Source: Roseovarius sp. MMSF_3359 (lineage in GTDB: Bacteria > Pseudomonadota > Alphaproteobacteria > Rhodobacterales > Rhodobacteraceae). From it: a stretch of 64,000 nt of DNA. The translations under genes were made by a program, and so were the position numbers. Below the pieces are notes generated by a model, which worked only from the letters and a program-made list of their open reading frames with translations, had not been told where the DNA came from and made no database searches. Numbering within the stretch: the first letter of the stretch is position 1; the number at the start of each line of letters is the position of its first letter. Positions 30,082 through 39,034 of the stretch are shown one piece after another. The stretch lies in NCBI RefSeq assembly GCF_030733385.1, contig NZ_JASHJC010000012.1:1-64000 (forward strand). Direction: 5' to 3'.

Positions 30082-30182
30082 ACAGAACCACCAACTGGCG
30101 GGTTGTTTCCGACAATGGCTCGGGAAAGGATTGACCCGGGTCGTCGCATACCCCTAAGTCATGCCGGACAAATGGAGGACGC

Positions 30183-31163
30183 ATGCCGCATATTTCCCTG
30201 GATGAAATCGAGAGCCTGACCAAGACCGCGCTGGAGCGCCATGGCGCAATGCCTTGGGTTGCCGCGTCGGTTGCCGATGCGGTGCGCAAGGCGGAGGCCG
30301 TGGGTAACAAGATCTGCGGCCTTTACTACCTCGAAAGCTATTGCACGCAATTGACGTCAGGCCGCGTGAAGGGCAATGCCGAACCGCAGGTGACCCGCCC
30401 GCGCCCCGGTACTGTGATGGTCGATGCGAAATTCGGTTTTGCCCAACCCGCCTTTGCCCGCGCGCTCCCCGAAGCGTTGAGCGCTGCGCGGGAATGTGGG
30501 GTGGCGAGCCTGGCGGTAGGGCACGCGCACACCTGCACCTCGCTGGGGTATTTCACCGAGCAGATCGCCACCGAAGGCTTCATCGCACTTGGCATGACCA
30601 ATGCCTCGCCCATCGTGGCGCCGCCGGGCGGTAAGACCCGCGTGATTGGCACCAACCCAATCGCGTTTTCCGTGCCCGACGGCAAGGGCGGGATCGCGAT
30701 GCAGTTTGACCAGTCGACCACCACCGTGGCCCTGGGCAAGATCACCATGGCGAAGGCCGCGGGCGAGAAGATCCCCGAAGGCTGGGCCGTGGATGCCGAC
30801 GGAAACCCCACGACCGATCCGGAGGCGGCACTGGGCGGCTCGCTGGTCAGCATGGGGGGCTACAAAGGTTGGGGTTTTGGCCTGATGGCCGAGTTGCTTG
30901 CCGCGGGCATGACCGGCGGCGTGGTGAGCCGCGATGTGAAACCGCTGAAGGCCCCCGAGGGGCCGCCGCATGACCTGGGGCAATATTACCTGATTATGGA
31001 TCCGTCCGCGTCGGGGGATTTCAACGACCGGCTGGCACAGGTTGCGGCGGGAGTGGCGTTGGACGAAGGCGCGCGGATGCCCGGACAGACCAAACGCCAT
31101 ATGGATCCGGTCCCGCTGGAGGATCACGTCTGGGCGCAATTGCAGGCGCTTGCCGACGCATGA
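30183..31163 (+). CDS. Ldh family (malate/L-lactate dehydrogenase type 2) oxidoreductase
   Basis: A 326-residue NAD(P)-dependent enzyme of the LDH2/MDH2 family, which has its own fold unlike classical lactate dehydrogenase. VGHAHTCTSLGYFTE carries the catalytic His region, MTNASPIVAPPGGKTRVIGTNPIAF the cofactor-binding part, and GYKGWGFGLMAELL the C-terminal signature. Family substrates include malate, sulfolactate, ureidoglycolate and cyclic imino acids; sequence alone does not choose. Standalone gene; a repeat separates it from lolD. Confidence 0.88.
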   Translation: MPHISLDEIESLTKTALERHGAMPWVAASVADAVRKAEAVGNKICGLYYLESYCTQLTSGRVKGNAEPQVTRPRPGTVMVDAKFGFAQPAFARALPEALSAARECGVASLAVGHAHTCTSLGYFTEQIATEGFIALGMTNASPIVAPPGGKTRVIGTNPIAFSVPDGKGGIAMQFDQSTTTVALGKITMAKAAGEKIPEGWAVDADGNPTTDPEAALGGSLVSMGGYKGWGFGLMAELLAAGMTGGVVSRDVKPLKAPEGPPHDLGQYYLIMDPSASGDFNDRLAQVAAGVALDEGARMPGQTKRHMDPVPLEDHVWAQLQALADA

Positions 31164-31184
31164 GCCGGCCAGCGCCTGCAACCA

Positions 31185-31496
31185 TCAGCGCAGCAGGGTG
31201 GCCCGGGTTGCCGGCCAGTCAGCCACCGCGTCACGCAGGATCTTGCGGCTTTCGGATGCGGAGAAGTCGCCGATCGTGATCTGACGGCTGCCGTGGCGCG
31301 CCGCGTGGTCGATACGGTAGACCTCGTTGCGGTCAAGCGACGTGAATTTCTCGAGGCTGTAATGGCGCGGCACCGTGTCGGACGGGCTGGCATCGCCGCG
31401 GGCGGTGGCTTGCGAGGCAAGACCAGCGATACTGGCGGCGACCACGAGGCCAACAAAGGCGCGGCGGGCGGGGGAATGAGTATGTGCTTGTGTCAT
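31185..31496 (-). CDS. Small exported protein of unknown function
   Basis: A 103-residue protein with an N-terminal region SPARRAFVGLVVAASIAGLASQATA that looks like a signal peptide; the twin Arg is only loosely Tat-like. The mature part is small and charged (YSLEKFTSLDRNEVYRIDHAARHG). Not recognised. It converges on the Ldh-family gene, and its stop is 22 bases from that gene's stop. Confidence 0.62.
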   Translation of the reverse strand: MTQAHTHSPARRAFVGLVVAASIAGLASQATARGDASPSDTVPRHYSLEKFTSLDRNEVYRIDHAARHGSRQITIGDFSASESRKILRDAVADWPATRATLLR

Positions 31497-31576
31497 GGTT
31501 GTCTCCTTTCGATGAAGGAGAGGTGGGGCGGGGTTCGCACACGTTCAAAACAACTAAAGGCGAGTGCGGCGTGAGC

Positions 31577-32020
31577 TTACACCTGCTGTGTGACAAAGAC
31601 ACCTGCGGCCATCAGGGCGATCCCTCCCGCGCGGGTCAGTGACAACGGAGAGATTTGTGCGCCGAACAGGCCGAAATGGTCAATCGCCGCGGCGCTGATG
31701 AGCTGTCCCAGAAGGACGAAGAAAACCGCGTTGCCCACACCGAATTTCGGTGCAGCCCAGGTGATGGTGAGCACGTAGAACGCCACCAGGCATCCGGCCA
31801 GAAGTAGATGTTTGGGCGCGGCAATCACGCCAAGGACCGCGCGCGGCTGGTTCAGCAGAAGCACAAACCCGGTGCTGAGCAACGCGACGCAAAAGAGGAT
31901 CGCCGCCGCCGCGACCGGCGATCCGAGCCGTGTGCCCAGGGCCGCGTTCAGGGCCGCAAGAACCGGTATGCCGATACCGGCGGTGAGCATGACGAGGGCG
32001 TAGGTTGTCGAGGGGGGCAT
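31577..32020 (-). CDS. DMT-type membrane protein (YdcZ/DUF606)
   Basis: A 147-residue protein with five hydrophobic segments. IPVLAALNAALGTRLGSPVAAA and PKFGVGNAVFFVLLGQLISAAAIDHFGLFG are hallmarks of the YdcZ/DUF606 half-size drug/metabolite transporters, which probably act as dimers. Substrate unknown. GGAG lies about 8 bases before ATG 32020, ruling out the longer frame to 32140. Confidence 0.9.
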   Translation of the reverse strand: MPPSTTYALVMLTAGIGIPVLAALNAALGTRLGSPVAAAAILFCVALLSTGFVLLLNQPRAVLGVIAAPKHLLLAGCLVAFYVLTITWAAPKFGVGNAVFFVLLGQLISAAAIDHFGLFGAQISPLSLTRAGGIALMAAGVFVTQQV

Positions 32021-32161
32021 GGGGTTTTCTCCGGCGGATTTGATGTCCGCAGGTAACCATGCGGGACGCCCGTGATCCAGATCAAAGTCGCCCGGCGTGT
32101 CCGTGTGTTCAATGGTTTCCGGCCACAAAGGCCTGATCAAACAGGACTGAGGAGAGATGCG

Positions 32162-32566
32162 ATGAAAAAGCGTGGTGTGGCGGCGGTATTGATGACCTTC
32201 CTAGCGGCGTCGTCCGGAGCAGCGCAGGATGCGGCGCAGGGCGAGGAAACCTATCTGAGGTATTGCGCGACCTGCCACGGGCTTGACGCAACAGGCCATG
32301 GGCCAATGCGATCGGTGCTCACGGTGCAGCCTGTCGACCTGACAAGGTTGAGCGCGGGCAATGACGGTGTGTTTCCCCTGTTTCGCGTTGTGAAACGGAT
32401 TGATGGGCGCGACCCGCTCGTGTCCCATGGTAGCCCGATGCCGGTCTATGGCGACTATTTCGAGGGCGAGGATGTGGCGCTCAAGACCGACGAGGGACAA
32501 CCCATCCTGACCAGCGCGCCGGTGGCCGACCTCGTGGCCTTTATCCGTTCGCGACAGGTCGATTGA
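32162..32566 (+). CDS. Secreted c-type cytochrome
   Basis: A 134-residue protein with a signal peptide (residues 1-22, ending GAAQ) and one haem-binding CATCH motif (about residues 37-41), followed by a GSPMPVYGDYF segment supplying the probable axial Met. Size and layout fit a class I monohaem periplasmic electron carrier. The ATG at 32162 follows GGAGAGATGCG. No oxidase or dehydrogenase partner is adjacent. Confidence 0.88.
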   Translation: MKKRGVAAVLMTFLAASSGAAQDAAQGEETYLRYCATCHGLDATGHGPMRSVLTVQPVDLTRLSAGNDGVFPLFRVVKRIDGRDPLVSHGSPMPVYGDYFEGEDVALKTDEGQPILTSAPVADLVAFIRSRQVD

Positions 32567-32622
32567 TGCGCTGAATTTGAAACAACCTTCTGCCGGGCTA
32601 CGTCCTGCACAGGAGGTGCGTG

Positions 32623-33024
32623 ATGCGACATTTGGTTATGATTTTGATGGCGGTGCTGTTTCTCGGTGCGCCTGCGCGGGCCGATGAGACGGCCATACGG
32701 TCGGTCATTTCGTCCCAGATCGAGGCCTTCCAGGCAGATGATTTCACCACGGCCTTTACCTATGCGAGCCCGACGATCCGGCAGATATTCAAGACGCCCG
32801 AGAATTTCGGGACGATGGTGCGGCAGGGCTATCCGATGGTCTGGCGCCCGGCCGAGACAAATTTCCTGTCGGTCGAGGTGATAGATGGGCTTTTGTGGCA
32901 GAACGTGATGATCCGAGATCAGGCGGGCGGGTTGCATATCCTTGAGTATCAGATGATCGAGCTTGGAGGTGTGTGGAAGATCAACGCGGTCCGCCTGCGC
33001 AAGGCGCCTGATGGCACGGCGTGA
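32623..33024 (+). CDS. DUF4864 exported protein
   Basis: A 133-residue protein with signal peptide (residues 1-20, ending ARA). The mature sequence begins ETAIRSVISSQIEAFQADDFTTAFTYASP and continues with MVRQGYPMVWRP, the DUF4864 pattern, an NTF2-like small fold of unknown role. AGGAGGTG at 32611-32618 sets the start at ATG 32623. It abuts the next minus-strand gene stop to stop with no base between. Confidence 0.88.
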   Translation: MRHLVMILMAVLFLGAPARADETAIRSVISSQIEAFQADDFTTAFTYASPTIRQIFKTPENFGTMVRQGYPMVWRPAETNFLSVEVIDGLLWQNVMIRDQAGGLHILEYQMIELGGVWKINAVRLRKAPDGTA

Positions 33025-33720
33025 TCAGAACTCCCGCCAAATACCCAGCTTGGCTTCGTGATTGTCATAGTTGGCGATCCCGGTGGTCACCCCGAACTCG
33101 ATGAACTGCTTGCCTTTGCGGGCATTTCGTTTCTTGCGTTTGCCCCGTTGTTTGCGTTGCTTCAACTCGAACACGACCGATGGCGCGAATTTAAGATAGT
33201 CGTCGCCCTTGGACTGCATCCCGCCTTGCAATTGCAGGATCACCTTGGTGCGTTTCGTGGCGCTGATCCCGAAAGTGAAGTCTGCCTCGATCCGATCACC
33301 CAGGGTGCTCGCGCCGAGGATGGCACGGGTGTCGAGCGTGATCCAACCGTTGCGCTCGCGCCAGGTAAAGCCGCGGCCCACGGAGAACCCCGGCCTGAAT
33401 ACCGTCTCGCCATTCACCTGGCCCGCACCGATTTCGGCGGCAAACAGGAAATTCCGGTAAGGTTTGAAGACGGGGATACGGGCAAATGCGATGACCTTGT
33501 CGGTGGCAATCTCGCTGCCGTTGTAGTCGATCCCGAGGGTGATACGATCGGTCAGGCCGTATTCGGCATAAACCGATCCATATTGCCGGATCGTGCCGAA
33601 TTCTTCGATGTATTCGGCATTGGCATGGGCCGAAAAGAACACGTTGCCCTTGCCGCGCGGCCATGGACCCGCCTGAGCGTGCGTGGCGAAGACCAGCAAT
33701 AGAACGACCAGGCGAAACAT
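33025..33720 (-). CDS. Probable outer-membrane/porin-like exported protein
   Basis: A 231-residue protein with signal peptide (MFRLVVLLLVFATHAQA) and a mature part of short alternating strands with aromatic ends (VYAEYGLTDRITLGIDYNG, GRGFTWRERNGWITLDTRA, VILQLQGGMQ), suggesting a small beta barrel. A lysine/arginine-rich loop (KQRKQRGKRKKRNARKGK) near the C-terminus is unusual. GGAGGTAACC precedes ATG 33720. No named family recognised. Confidence 0.72.
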   Translation of the reverse strand: MFRLVVLLLVFATHAQAGPWPRGKGNVFFSAHANAEYIEEFGTIRQYGSVYAEYGLTDRITLGIDYNGSEIATDKVIAFARIPVFKPYRNFLFAAEIGAGQVNGETVFRPGFSVGRGFTWRERNGWITLDTRAILGASTLGDRIEADFTFGISATKRTKVILQLQGGMQSKGDDYLKFAPSVVFELKQRKQRGKRKKRNARKGKQFIEFGVTTGIANYDNHEAKLGIWREF

Positions 33721-33831
33721 GGTTACCTCCGCGTTAACCATCCTTAAAAAGAGTAAAGCGAGTGTTAAGGCGGCTAAGAATTTGCCCGTGGCGGCGAACC
33801 TGTTAGGCTGAACCCAGCCAGGAGGTGCAAC

Positions 33832-34152
33832 ATGCCTGTTATAGCCAAATCCACCAGCCATCAGACCGTTATCACCACGTTCGAAATGACGCCCGGAACC
33901 TGTCAGGATCTGCTTGATCTGCTGACCGCGGCCTATACCGATTTTATCTCCAAGCAGCCCGGATTTGTCGCTGCGGGCTTGCATGTCAACGATGCGCAGA
34001 CACGGATCGCCAACTATTCCCAATGGAAACAGCGCGAGGATTTCCAGGCCATGCTGCGCAGCGACGAGATGCGCCGGCGCAATCGTGAGATCAACGAATT
34101 GTGCAAGAGTTTCGAGCCGGTGATGTACGATGTGGCGGCGACCTTTGACTGA
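33832..34152 (+). CDS. Antibiotic biosynthesis monooxygenase-like (ABM) protein
   Basis: A 106-residue dimeric alpha/beta barrel-type protein. TFEMTPGTCQDLLDLL, SKQPGFVAAGLHVNDAQTRIANYSQWKQREDFQAML is the typical ABM arrangement, with the WKQREDF motif. Members are cofactor-free monooxygenases, haem-degrading enzymes or sensors; the role here is open. AGGAGGTGC lies just upstream of the ATG. Confidence 0.85.
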   Translation: MPVIAKSTSHQTVITTFEMTPGTCQDLLDLLTAAYTDFISKQPGFVAAGLHVNDAQTRIANYSQWKQREDFQAMLRSDEMRRRNREINELCKSFEPVMYDVAATFD

Positions 34153-34218
34153 TTTGCATCAAGGTGCGGGCCGTTAGGATGTGCCAAGGTCGGGAAAACC
34201 AGAATTGGAGCTTTCCCG

Positions 34219-34626
34219 ATGTACAACAACATTCTCGTCCCGATTTCCTTTGACCAGGACCGTGATGCGCAGGGCGCGATTGATATCGCGCGGACCCTGG
34301 CCGCCGAAGGCGCGACAATCACCTTGATCCATGTGATCGAGCAGATCCCCGGCTATGCCGCCTCACATCTGCCGCCGAACTTTGTCCAGGAAAAACACGC
34401 AGTCCTTCATGCCGACCTTGAGGCGATGGCAAGCAATATCCCGAACGCCACGGCCGCGGTCGTGTCCGGTCATGCCGGTCGGACCTTGCTCGACTGGGCC
34501 GAGGAACATGATGTCGATTGCATTGTCATCGCCAGCCACCGCCCCGGCATGCAGGACCTGTTGCTGGGCTCGACCGCGGCCAAGGTGGTGCGCCATGCGG
34601 GATGTGCGGTGCACGTTCTGCGTTAG
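34219..34626 (+). CDS. Universal stress protein (UspA family)
   Basis: A 135-residue single Usp domain: NNILVPISFDQD at the start, a HVIEQIPGY strand and CIVIASHRPGMQDLLLGSTAAKVVRHAGCAVHVLR at the end. The usual G-x2-G-x9-G-S/T ATP loop is only partly kept (SHRPG..LLLGST), so nucleotide binding is uncertain. Such proteins aid survival in starvation or stress. Monocistronic by spacing. Confidence 0.92.
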   Translation: MYNNILVPISFDQDRDAQGAIDIARTLAAEGATITLIHVIEQIPGYAASHLPPNFVQEKHAVLHADLEAMASNIPNATAAVVSGHAGRTLLDWAEEHDVDCIVIASHRPGMQDLLLGSTAAKVVRHAGCAVHVLR

Positions 34627-34687
34627 GAGTCCGACACCGGCGCAAATGTGCTGGTCCCGGAAACGATCGCCGTGCTAGCCCTTGGGC

Positions 34688-35443
34688 ATGGAAAAGATGA
34701 TTGCCCTCTGGTCGCATCCGCGATCCATGTCCACCGCCACGGAGCGGGTCATGCGCGAGCGTGGCGACCTTTGGTGCGCGCATGAGCCGTTCATGTATGA
34801 CTACTACGTGCACCGCAAGGTCGCCCGGATGCCGCATTTCGACGTTCAGGACGACCACCCGATCACCTATGAGGCGATCCGCGACATGTTGCTGGCCAAG
34901 GCCCGCCAGGGGCCGGTGTTTTTCAAGGACATGGCCTATTACGTCGTGCCGCGTATCCTGGATGATCCGGGCTTTGTTGATCGGCTGACGCATGTTTTTC
35001 TCATTCGCAATCCGGTCGCCTCGATCTTGTCTTACTACCGTCTCGACGCAGGGGTGACGCAGGAAGAGGTGGGGATCGAAGCGCAATGGAGGCTTTTTCA
35101 GGGACTTCGGGAGCTCGGCGCCGCGCCGATCGTGATCGAGGCGGAAGAGGTTCAGGAGGATACCACCGGTGTCATGTCGGCCCTGTGGGAGCGGATCGGA
35201 TTGCCCTTCCGGCGCGAGGCGTTTGAATGGCAAGCGGACGTGCCCGAGGACTGGAAACAGGTTGGCAACTGGCATGGTGCGGTGAGCGCCTCCGCAGGCA
35301 TCCGCCCAATCGACGCCGGGGAGGCCGCCCGCAAGCAAAGGGAATTCGACGAGTGCGTGAAGACAGCGCCGCATCTTGCGGACTTCCTGTCGCACCACCG
35401 CCCGTTTTATCAAAAGCTGCGGGCGCACGCGCTCTCGACCTGA
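34688..35443 (+). CDS. Sulfotransferase-family protein
   Basis: A 251-residue protein with a P-loop-like start (IALWSHPRSMSTATERVM), where the R-S-x-S-T pattern fits PAPS binding, and THVFLIRNPVASILSYYRL, matching the second PAPS-binding motif (RNP...S...). Homologues are annotated as sulfotransferases or branched-chain aminotransferase-like proteins, and the acceptor is unknown. ATG 34688 is preferred to TTG 34682. This is one of three sulfotransferase-like genes in the window. Confidence 0.82.
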   Translation: MEKMIALWSHPRSMSTATERVMRERGDLWCAHEPFMYDYYVHRKVARMPHFDVQDDHPITYEAIRDMLLAKARQGPVFFKDMAYYVVPRILDDPGFVDRLTHVFLIRNPVASILSYYRLDAGVTQEEVGIEAQWRLFQGLRELGAAPIVIEAEEVQEDTTGVMSALWERIGLPFRREAFEWQADVPEDWKQVGNWHGAVSASAGIRPIDAGEAARKQREFDECVKTAPHLADFLSHHRPFYQKLRAHALST

Positions 35444-35451
35444 GGGGGCGA

Positions 35452-35790
35452 TCAGGCGAGCCGAACCATCAGCATCATGGCCACCAGGGCGCAGCCGATG
35501 CCCGCGTATTCGCGGAAGTAAAGCTGTTCGTCGAAATAGAGCACACCGATGATGCAAAGCGCCAGAAGGGTGAGCATGGAATAGGCCACCCCGGCCTGTG
35601 CCAGAGTGACATGCAGCAAGGCAAAATACCACATCACGGCCGACGCCGCGTAGAGAAGGCAGCCGGTGATGACCAGGGTCGAGTGCACCGGTTGCCCGCC
35701 ATCCGCTGCCACTTTGATGAGGTAGTCGCCCAGAATAACGATGAGCGCGGTGGTCAATGAAAATGCAAATCCAAAAATGAGGGCAGTCAT
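35452..35790 (-). CDS. Small DMT/EamA-SMR-like membrane protein
   Basis: A 112-residue protein with four predicted membrane helices. The pattern resembles half of an EamA transporter or an SMR protein (WYFALLHVTLAQAGVAYSMLTLLAL, then FDEQLYFREYAGIG). The conserved Glu of drug-exporting SMR proteins in helix 1 is not evident, so drug efflux should not be assumed. It converges on the sulfotransferase gene with 8 bases between. Confidence 0.82.
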   Translation of the reverse strand: MTALIFGFAFSLTTALIVILGDYLIKVAADGGQPVHSTLVITGCLLYAASAVMWYFALLHVTLAQAGVAYSMLTLLALCIIGVLYFDEQLYFREYAGIGCALVAMMLMVRLA

Positions 35791-35832
35791 GAAATTCCCC
35801 TTTATGCAGAGGGAGGAGATAAAATACTCGCT

Positions 35833-35868
35833 AAAAATGCGCCCCGGGGCTGCCGTGCCCCGAGGCGC
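35833..35868 (-). terminator. Intrinsic terminator of the diguanylate cyclase gene
   Basis: GCGCCCCGGGGC (35839-35850) and GCCCCGAGGCGC (35857-35868) form an 11-to-12-bp hairpin with loop TGCCGT. On the minus strand it is followed by T residues (AAAAA at 35833-35837 on plus), so it serves the leftward gene ending at 35986. Confidence 0.82.
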
Positions 35869-35985
35869 GGGTACAAATAAACAAACAAATAGTTAATGCT
35901 TCGAAGATGAGGCAAAGGCCGGTTTGCCACAAGTCAGGAGAACCTTACCCGGGGCGTTCTGGCCGAGAATGCCGGAGAAACGGGT

Positions 35986-37551
35986 TTATCCGCCTTTGCC
36001 TGCGGTGGCCTGGCCTGCGGGTGGTTCGGCCAGGACGACGCGGTTGCGACCGCCATCCTTGGCCTGGTAAAGCGCCCGGTCCGCCTCGCGCAAAAGCTCC
36101 TGCGGCGAGGTGCCATTGGCCGGGAATGACGCGACGCCGGCGGATATCGTCACCTTGGGCAGCGCACGGTCATCGTAGCGAAGGACATTGCTTTCGATCT
36201 TCTGGCGGAGGGCTTCGGCCCGTTCCAGGGCGTTTTCCGGTGTCGTGTCCGGCAGGAGGATCGAAAATTCTTCCCCTCCGAACCGGGCCACGGTTTCCGG
36301 GCCGCTGAACATTTCCATCATGACATCCGAGATACTCCGCAGGACCAGGTCGCCCGCATCGTGGCCGTGGGTATCATTGAATTTCTTAAAGTAATCGGCA
36401 TCAAGCGAGATCAAGCCGATAGATTGCCCATGTCTTTCGGATTGGCTGAGTTCGCGACGGCACAGTTCCAGGAAGTAGCGCCGGTTATAGAGGCCCGTCA
36501 AAGGATCCTTGGTTGATTGGTCGCGTAACTCGTCGCGCAGCTTGACATTGGCGATGGCCAGGCTGATCCGTTCGGAGCAACGGATCGCAAATTCCACCCG
36601 TTCCGCGGGGATTGGTGGCGCATCGCCGCCGTGGTCCTCCGCGGCAAAGCGGATGTGCAGGAGGCCCACCGTATCCCCATGGGCGATGATCGGAATGCAG
36701 AGGTAACGCCCGTCAAAATCATCGGTGATGCTGTCGGAGACGTGGTTGCAACTGAAGTTCACCTCGCCTTTTTCGTACTGATAGAGGCGTCCCCGGCGCA
36801 GCCCCCAGCATTCATCCGGCTGGATATGGGCTTTCGGAGTTTCGATCCCCCAGGAGCAGGCGCCATCCAGTACGTCGCGCGAGTTGCTGTAGATATAGAG
36901 TTCGCCCGCCGAGCTCTCGAAAAGCCGGCTGAGAAACTTGCCCACGATCAGCAATAGCTCATCCAGCGACTTGCAGCTCTGCAACCATTCGTCCAGTTGC
37001 GACAGGCCGCGCGCTTCCTGCTTGCGGGTCCGTTCATGGGCGAGCGCCTCGTTCGCCCTGACCTCCGCCGCCTGCGACTTCTTGCGCTGCGCCTCAAGCT
37101 CCACCTCTTTGCGGCGCGCCTCGGTAACATCGGTGAAGGTGACTACGAAACCGCCGGATTTCTTGGGGCGGGCAGTGGTTGCGACGACCGCGCCCGAGGG
37201 CATCACCCGGTCGAAGGAAAAGGGCGCCAGTTGGTCAAACCGCTTTTCGGCCTTGGCGGCGGTGTCGGCATCGAATTCACCCCGTGCGACTGCCATGCTC
37301 AGGAAATCACGGCGCCGCATGCCGGGGTGAAGATCATCCGGCCCCAGCTCCAGTACATCGAAGACCCGCTGATTGTGCATTTCGCATATGGCATCTTCGG
37401 ACCAGACCAGAACACCCTGTTCCATGGAATCGATCACTTCGGCAATGGCGTCCTGGGTGTCGGTCCGTATGGGGCGCACGTCGCCGCCACCGCCATTTGG
37501 CGGTCCTTTTGGTTCCATGTTTACAGAACCCGATTTGGCGGGTGTCGTCAT
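35986..37551 (-). CDS. PAS-GAF-GGDEF diguanylate cyclase
   Basis: A 521-residue signalling protein without membrane segments. A PAS-like domain (about 25-140) and a coiled coil (about 140-190) are followed by a GAF-like sensor (about 190-345) and a GGDEF domain (about 350-505) with active-site RFGGEEF, so it can be expected to make cyclic di-GMP. The RxxD product-inhibition site normally just before is not kept (FSGPETVAR), suggesting weak feedback. The start at ATG 37551 is tentative. It is followed by a clear terminator. Confidence 0.88.
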   Translation of the reverse strand: MTTPAKSGSVNMEPKGPPNGGGGDVRPIRTDTQDAIAEVIDSMEQGVLVWSEDAICEMHNQRVFDVLELGPDDLHPGMRRRDFLSMAVARGEFDADTAAKAEKRFDQLAPFSFDRVMPSGAVVATTARPKKSGGFVVTFTDVTEARRKEVELEAQRKKSQAAEVRANEALAHERTRKQEARGLSQLDEWLQSCKSLDELLLIVGKFLSRLFESSAGELYIYSNSRDVLDGACSWGIETPKAHIQPDECWGLRRGRLYQYEKGEVNFSCNHVSDSITDDFDGRYLCIPIIAHGDTVGLLHIRFAAEDHGGDAPPIPAERVEFAIRCSERISLAIANVKLRDELRDQSTKDPLTGLYNRRYFLELCRRELSQSERHGQSIGLISLDADYFKKFNDTHGHDAGDLVLRSISDVMMEMFSGPETVARFGGEEFSILLPDTTPENALERAEALRQKIESNVLRYDDRALPKVTISAGVASFPANGTSPQELLREADRALYQAKDGGRNRVVLAEPPAGQATAGKGG

Positions 37552-37987
37552 TGACAGGTCAACCCTTCCGGATGTCGAACGCCTTCCGATGCCACAAAAA
37601 CCTTTCGGGAGTGTTTGCGATTGCCGCCTAAACCATGGCGCGCCGGAACAATTGCCGCGGAGTATCATTTAGATGCAAATGGGACATCAGCAGGATTTTG
37701 TTTTATTTCATGTATTTAGCCTTCCTCCCGACTTTGGCGGCGCAACAGATTGCAACAAGAATTAGCTAAAGTTTGAAGCGGATGACTGGTGTGCAATTGG
37801 CAACGGTGCGGCGCCAAAAGCAGTTGAGAATTGACGCGCTGGGCTTAATTCTCTATCTGAGGTTGCCAGAAAATGCTGTAACGGTGCCTCGAAAAACTGC
37901 TCACCAAAATCTTAGAAATCTCGGTGTCCGGTCTGGCAGCGGCACCCAAAACGGCAACCCGCAGTCGTAAAATTCAGGTGCATCTTT
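37552..37987. other. A+T-richer intergenic region
   Basis: About 430 bases between the divergent diguanylate cyclase and GT61 genes, visibly lower in G+C than the surroundings, with T-rich runs near 37698-37720. No gene is convincing; a 65-codon frame at 37773 has no ribosome-binding site or recognisable content. It presumably holds both promoters. Confidence 0.6.
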
Positions 37988-39034
37988 ATGAATGGAAAAG
38001 CTGCGGGCAGATGGAAATTTTCACCCTTCAGCTGTCCCGAGGGCAGGTTGGTTACTGCCAGATCCTATTTGATTGATCGGATCGTACCGAAATGTGAAGT
38101 TATCATGTTGCCGCAGAAGACGGCGGAGGGTGGGACGCTTACGTTTGAGCTCAAGCGCCAGACTTCAGCTTTCGAAAAGCTCGGACGCCGACGTTTTAAC
38201 CCCTTTGACAGACCCTCGCATACCAAACTGAGCGATGGCGAGATCTTTATAGATCTGAGGCGCAGATTTCCCCAGAACTGGGCGCACTTTTTGAACAACC
38301 ATCTGCCCATGTGTTTCGCGATGATGAACCACTTGGACCTAACCCCTCAGCAGATCTTGTTGATCCTGCCGGGCAAGACGCCGGGATACATCGTTCAGGC
38401 GGCAGATTTTTTCGGGTTCCGCTCGCTTTGTACAAGCAATAGTGTTGAAGGTCTTGGGATCGAATTCGACATGGAGCCCTGGATCGGGGTGAGATCTGTG
38501 CGGGCGGATTTGGTAAAGCTTCCAATGGTGACTGCTATCCTGAATGAACAGAGAGCAAACTGGCACGATACCGATTCTTTGCCCGAGAAAGTGTTCCTAT
38601 CCCGGCGAAAGACCCGTGCGCTTGAGAATGAGGCGGAGGTGGAGGCGCATCTTGCTAAGGACGGCTATGTTAAAATCTACCCGGAAGACCTGTCGACTTT
38701 GGGTCAGTTGATGCTGTTCGAACACGCTGAGCGGATCATCGCCATTCACGGTGCAGGCCTGGCGCCGCTTCTCTATATCTCCGAAAATACGCGCCTCAGG
38801 AAATTGGTTGAAATTTTCCCCTGCGGTCATATGACGGATGTGTATCGGGTGATGGCGCAGCAAGTTGGTTGCAAATGGATCGGTGTGCGCGGCAAAATTA
38901 AGCCTGAGCATATCGGGCCCGCCTACGACTTGGAAGCTCCGTTCTTCAAGTATTCGTTGCAGTCATTTGAAGTCGACCTCGAGTCGATTGATCTCGCACA
39001 GGAGATGCTGTGCCAAGAGGAGGTAGCATATTGA
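37988..39034 (+). CDS. Glycosyltransferase family 61 protein
   Basis: A 348-residue protein of the GT61/DUF563 family, which adds sugars such as xylose or GlcNAc to polysaccharide or protein. Support comes from the NWAHFLNNHLP block, KVFLSRRKTR, and the C-terminal IIAIHGAGLAPLLYISENTRLRKLVEIFP signature. Donor and acceptor unknown. AGGTG lies upstream of ATG 37988. Codon use looks less GC-biased than the neighbours, hinting at acquisition. It overlaps the next gene by 4 bases. Confidence 0.88.
   Translation: MNGKAAGRWKFSPFSCPEGRLVTARSYLIDRIVPKCEVIMLPQKTAEGGTLTFELKRQTSAFEKLGRRRFNPFDRPSHTKLSDGEIFIDLRRRFPQNWAHFLNNHLPMCFAMMNHLDLTPQQILLILPGKTPGYIVQAADFFGFRSLCTSNSVEGLGIEFDMEPWIGVRSVRADLVKLPMVTAILNEQRANWHDTDSLPEKVFLSRRKTRALENEAEVEAHLAKDGYVKIYPEDLSTLGQLMLFEHAERIIAIHGAGLAPLLYISENTRLRKLVEIFPCGHMTDVYRVMAQQVGCKWIGVRGKIKPEHIGPAYDLEAPFFKYSLQSFEVDLESIDLAQEMLCQEEVAY

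Noticed and set aside
29952..30149. Short conserved minus-strand frame shared by both repeat copies as a small protein
   Set aside because: Roughly 10 of 34 aligned residues differ between copies while palindromes are kept, which fits structure better than coding.
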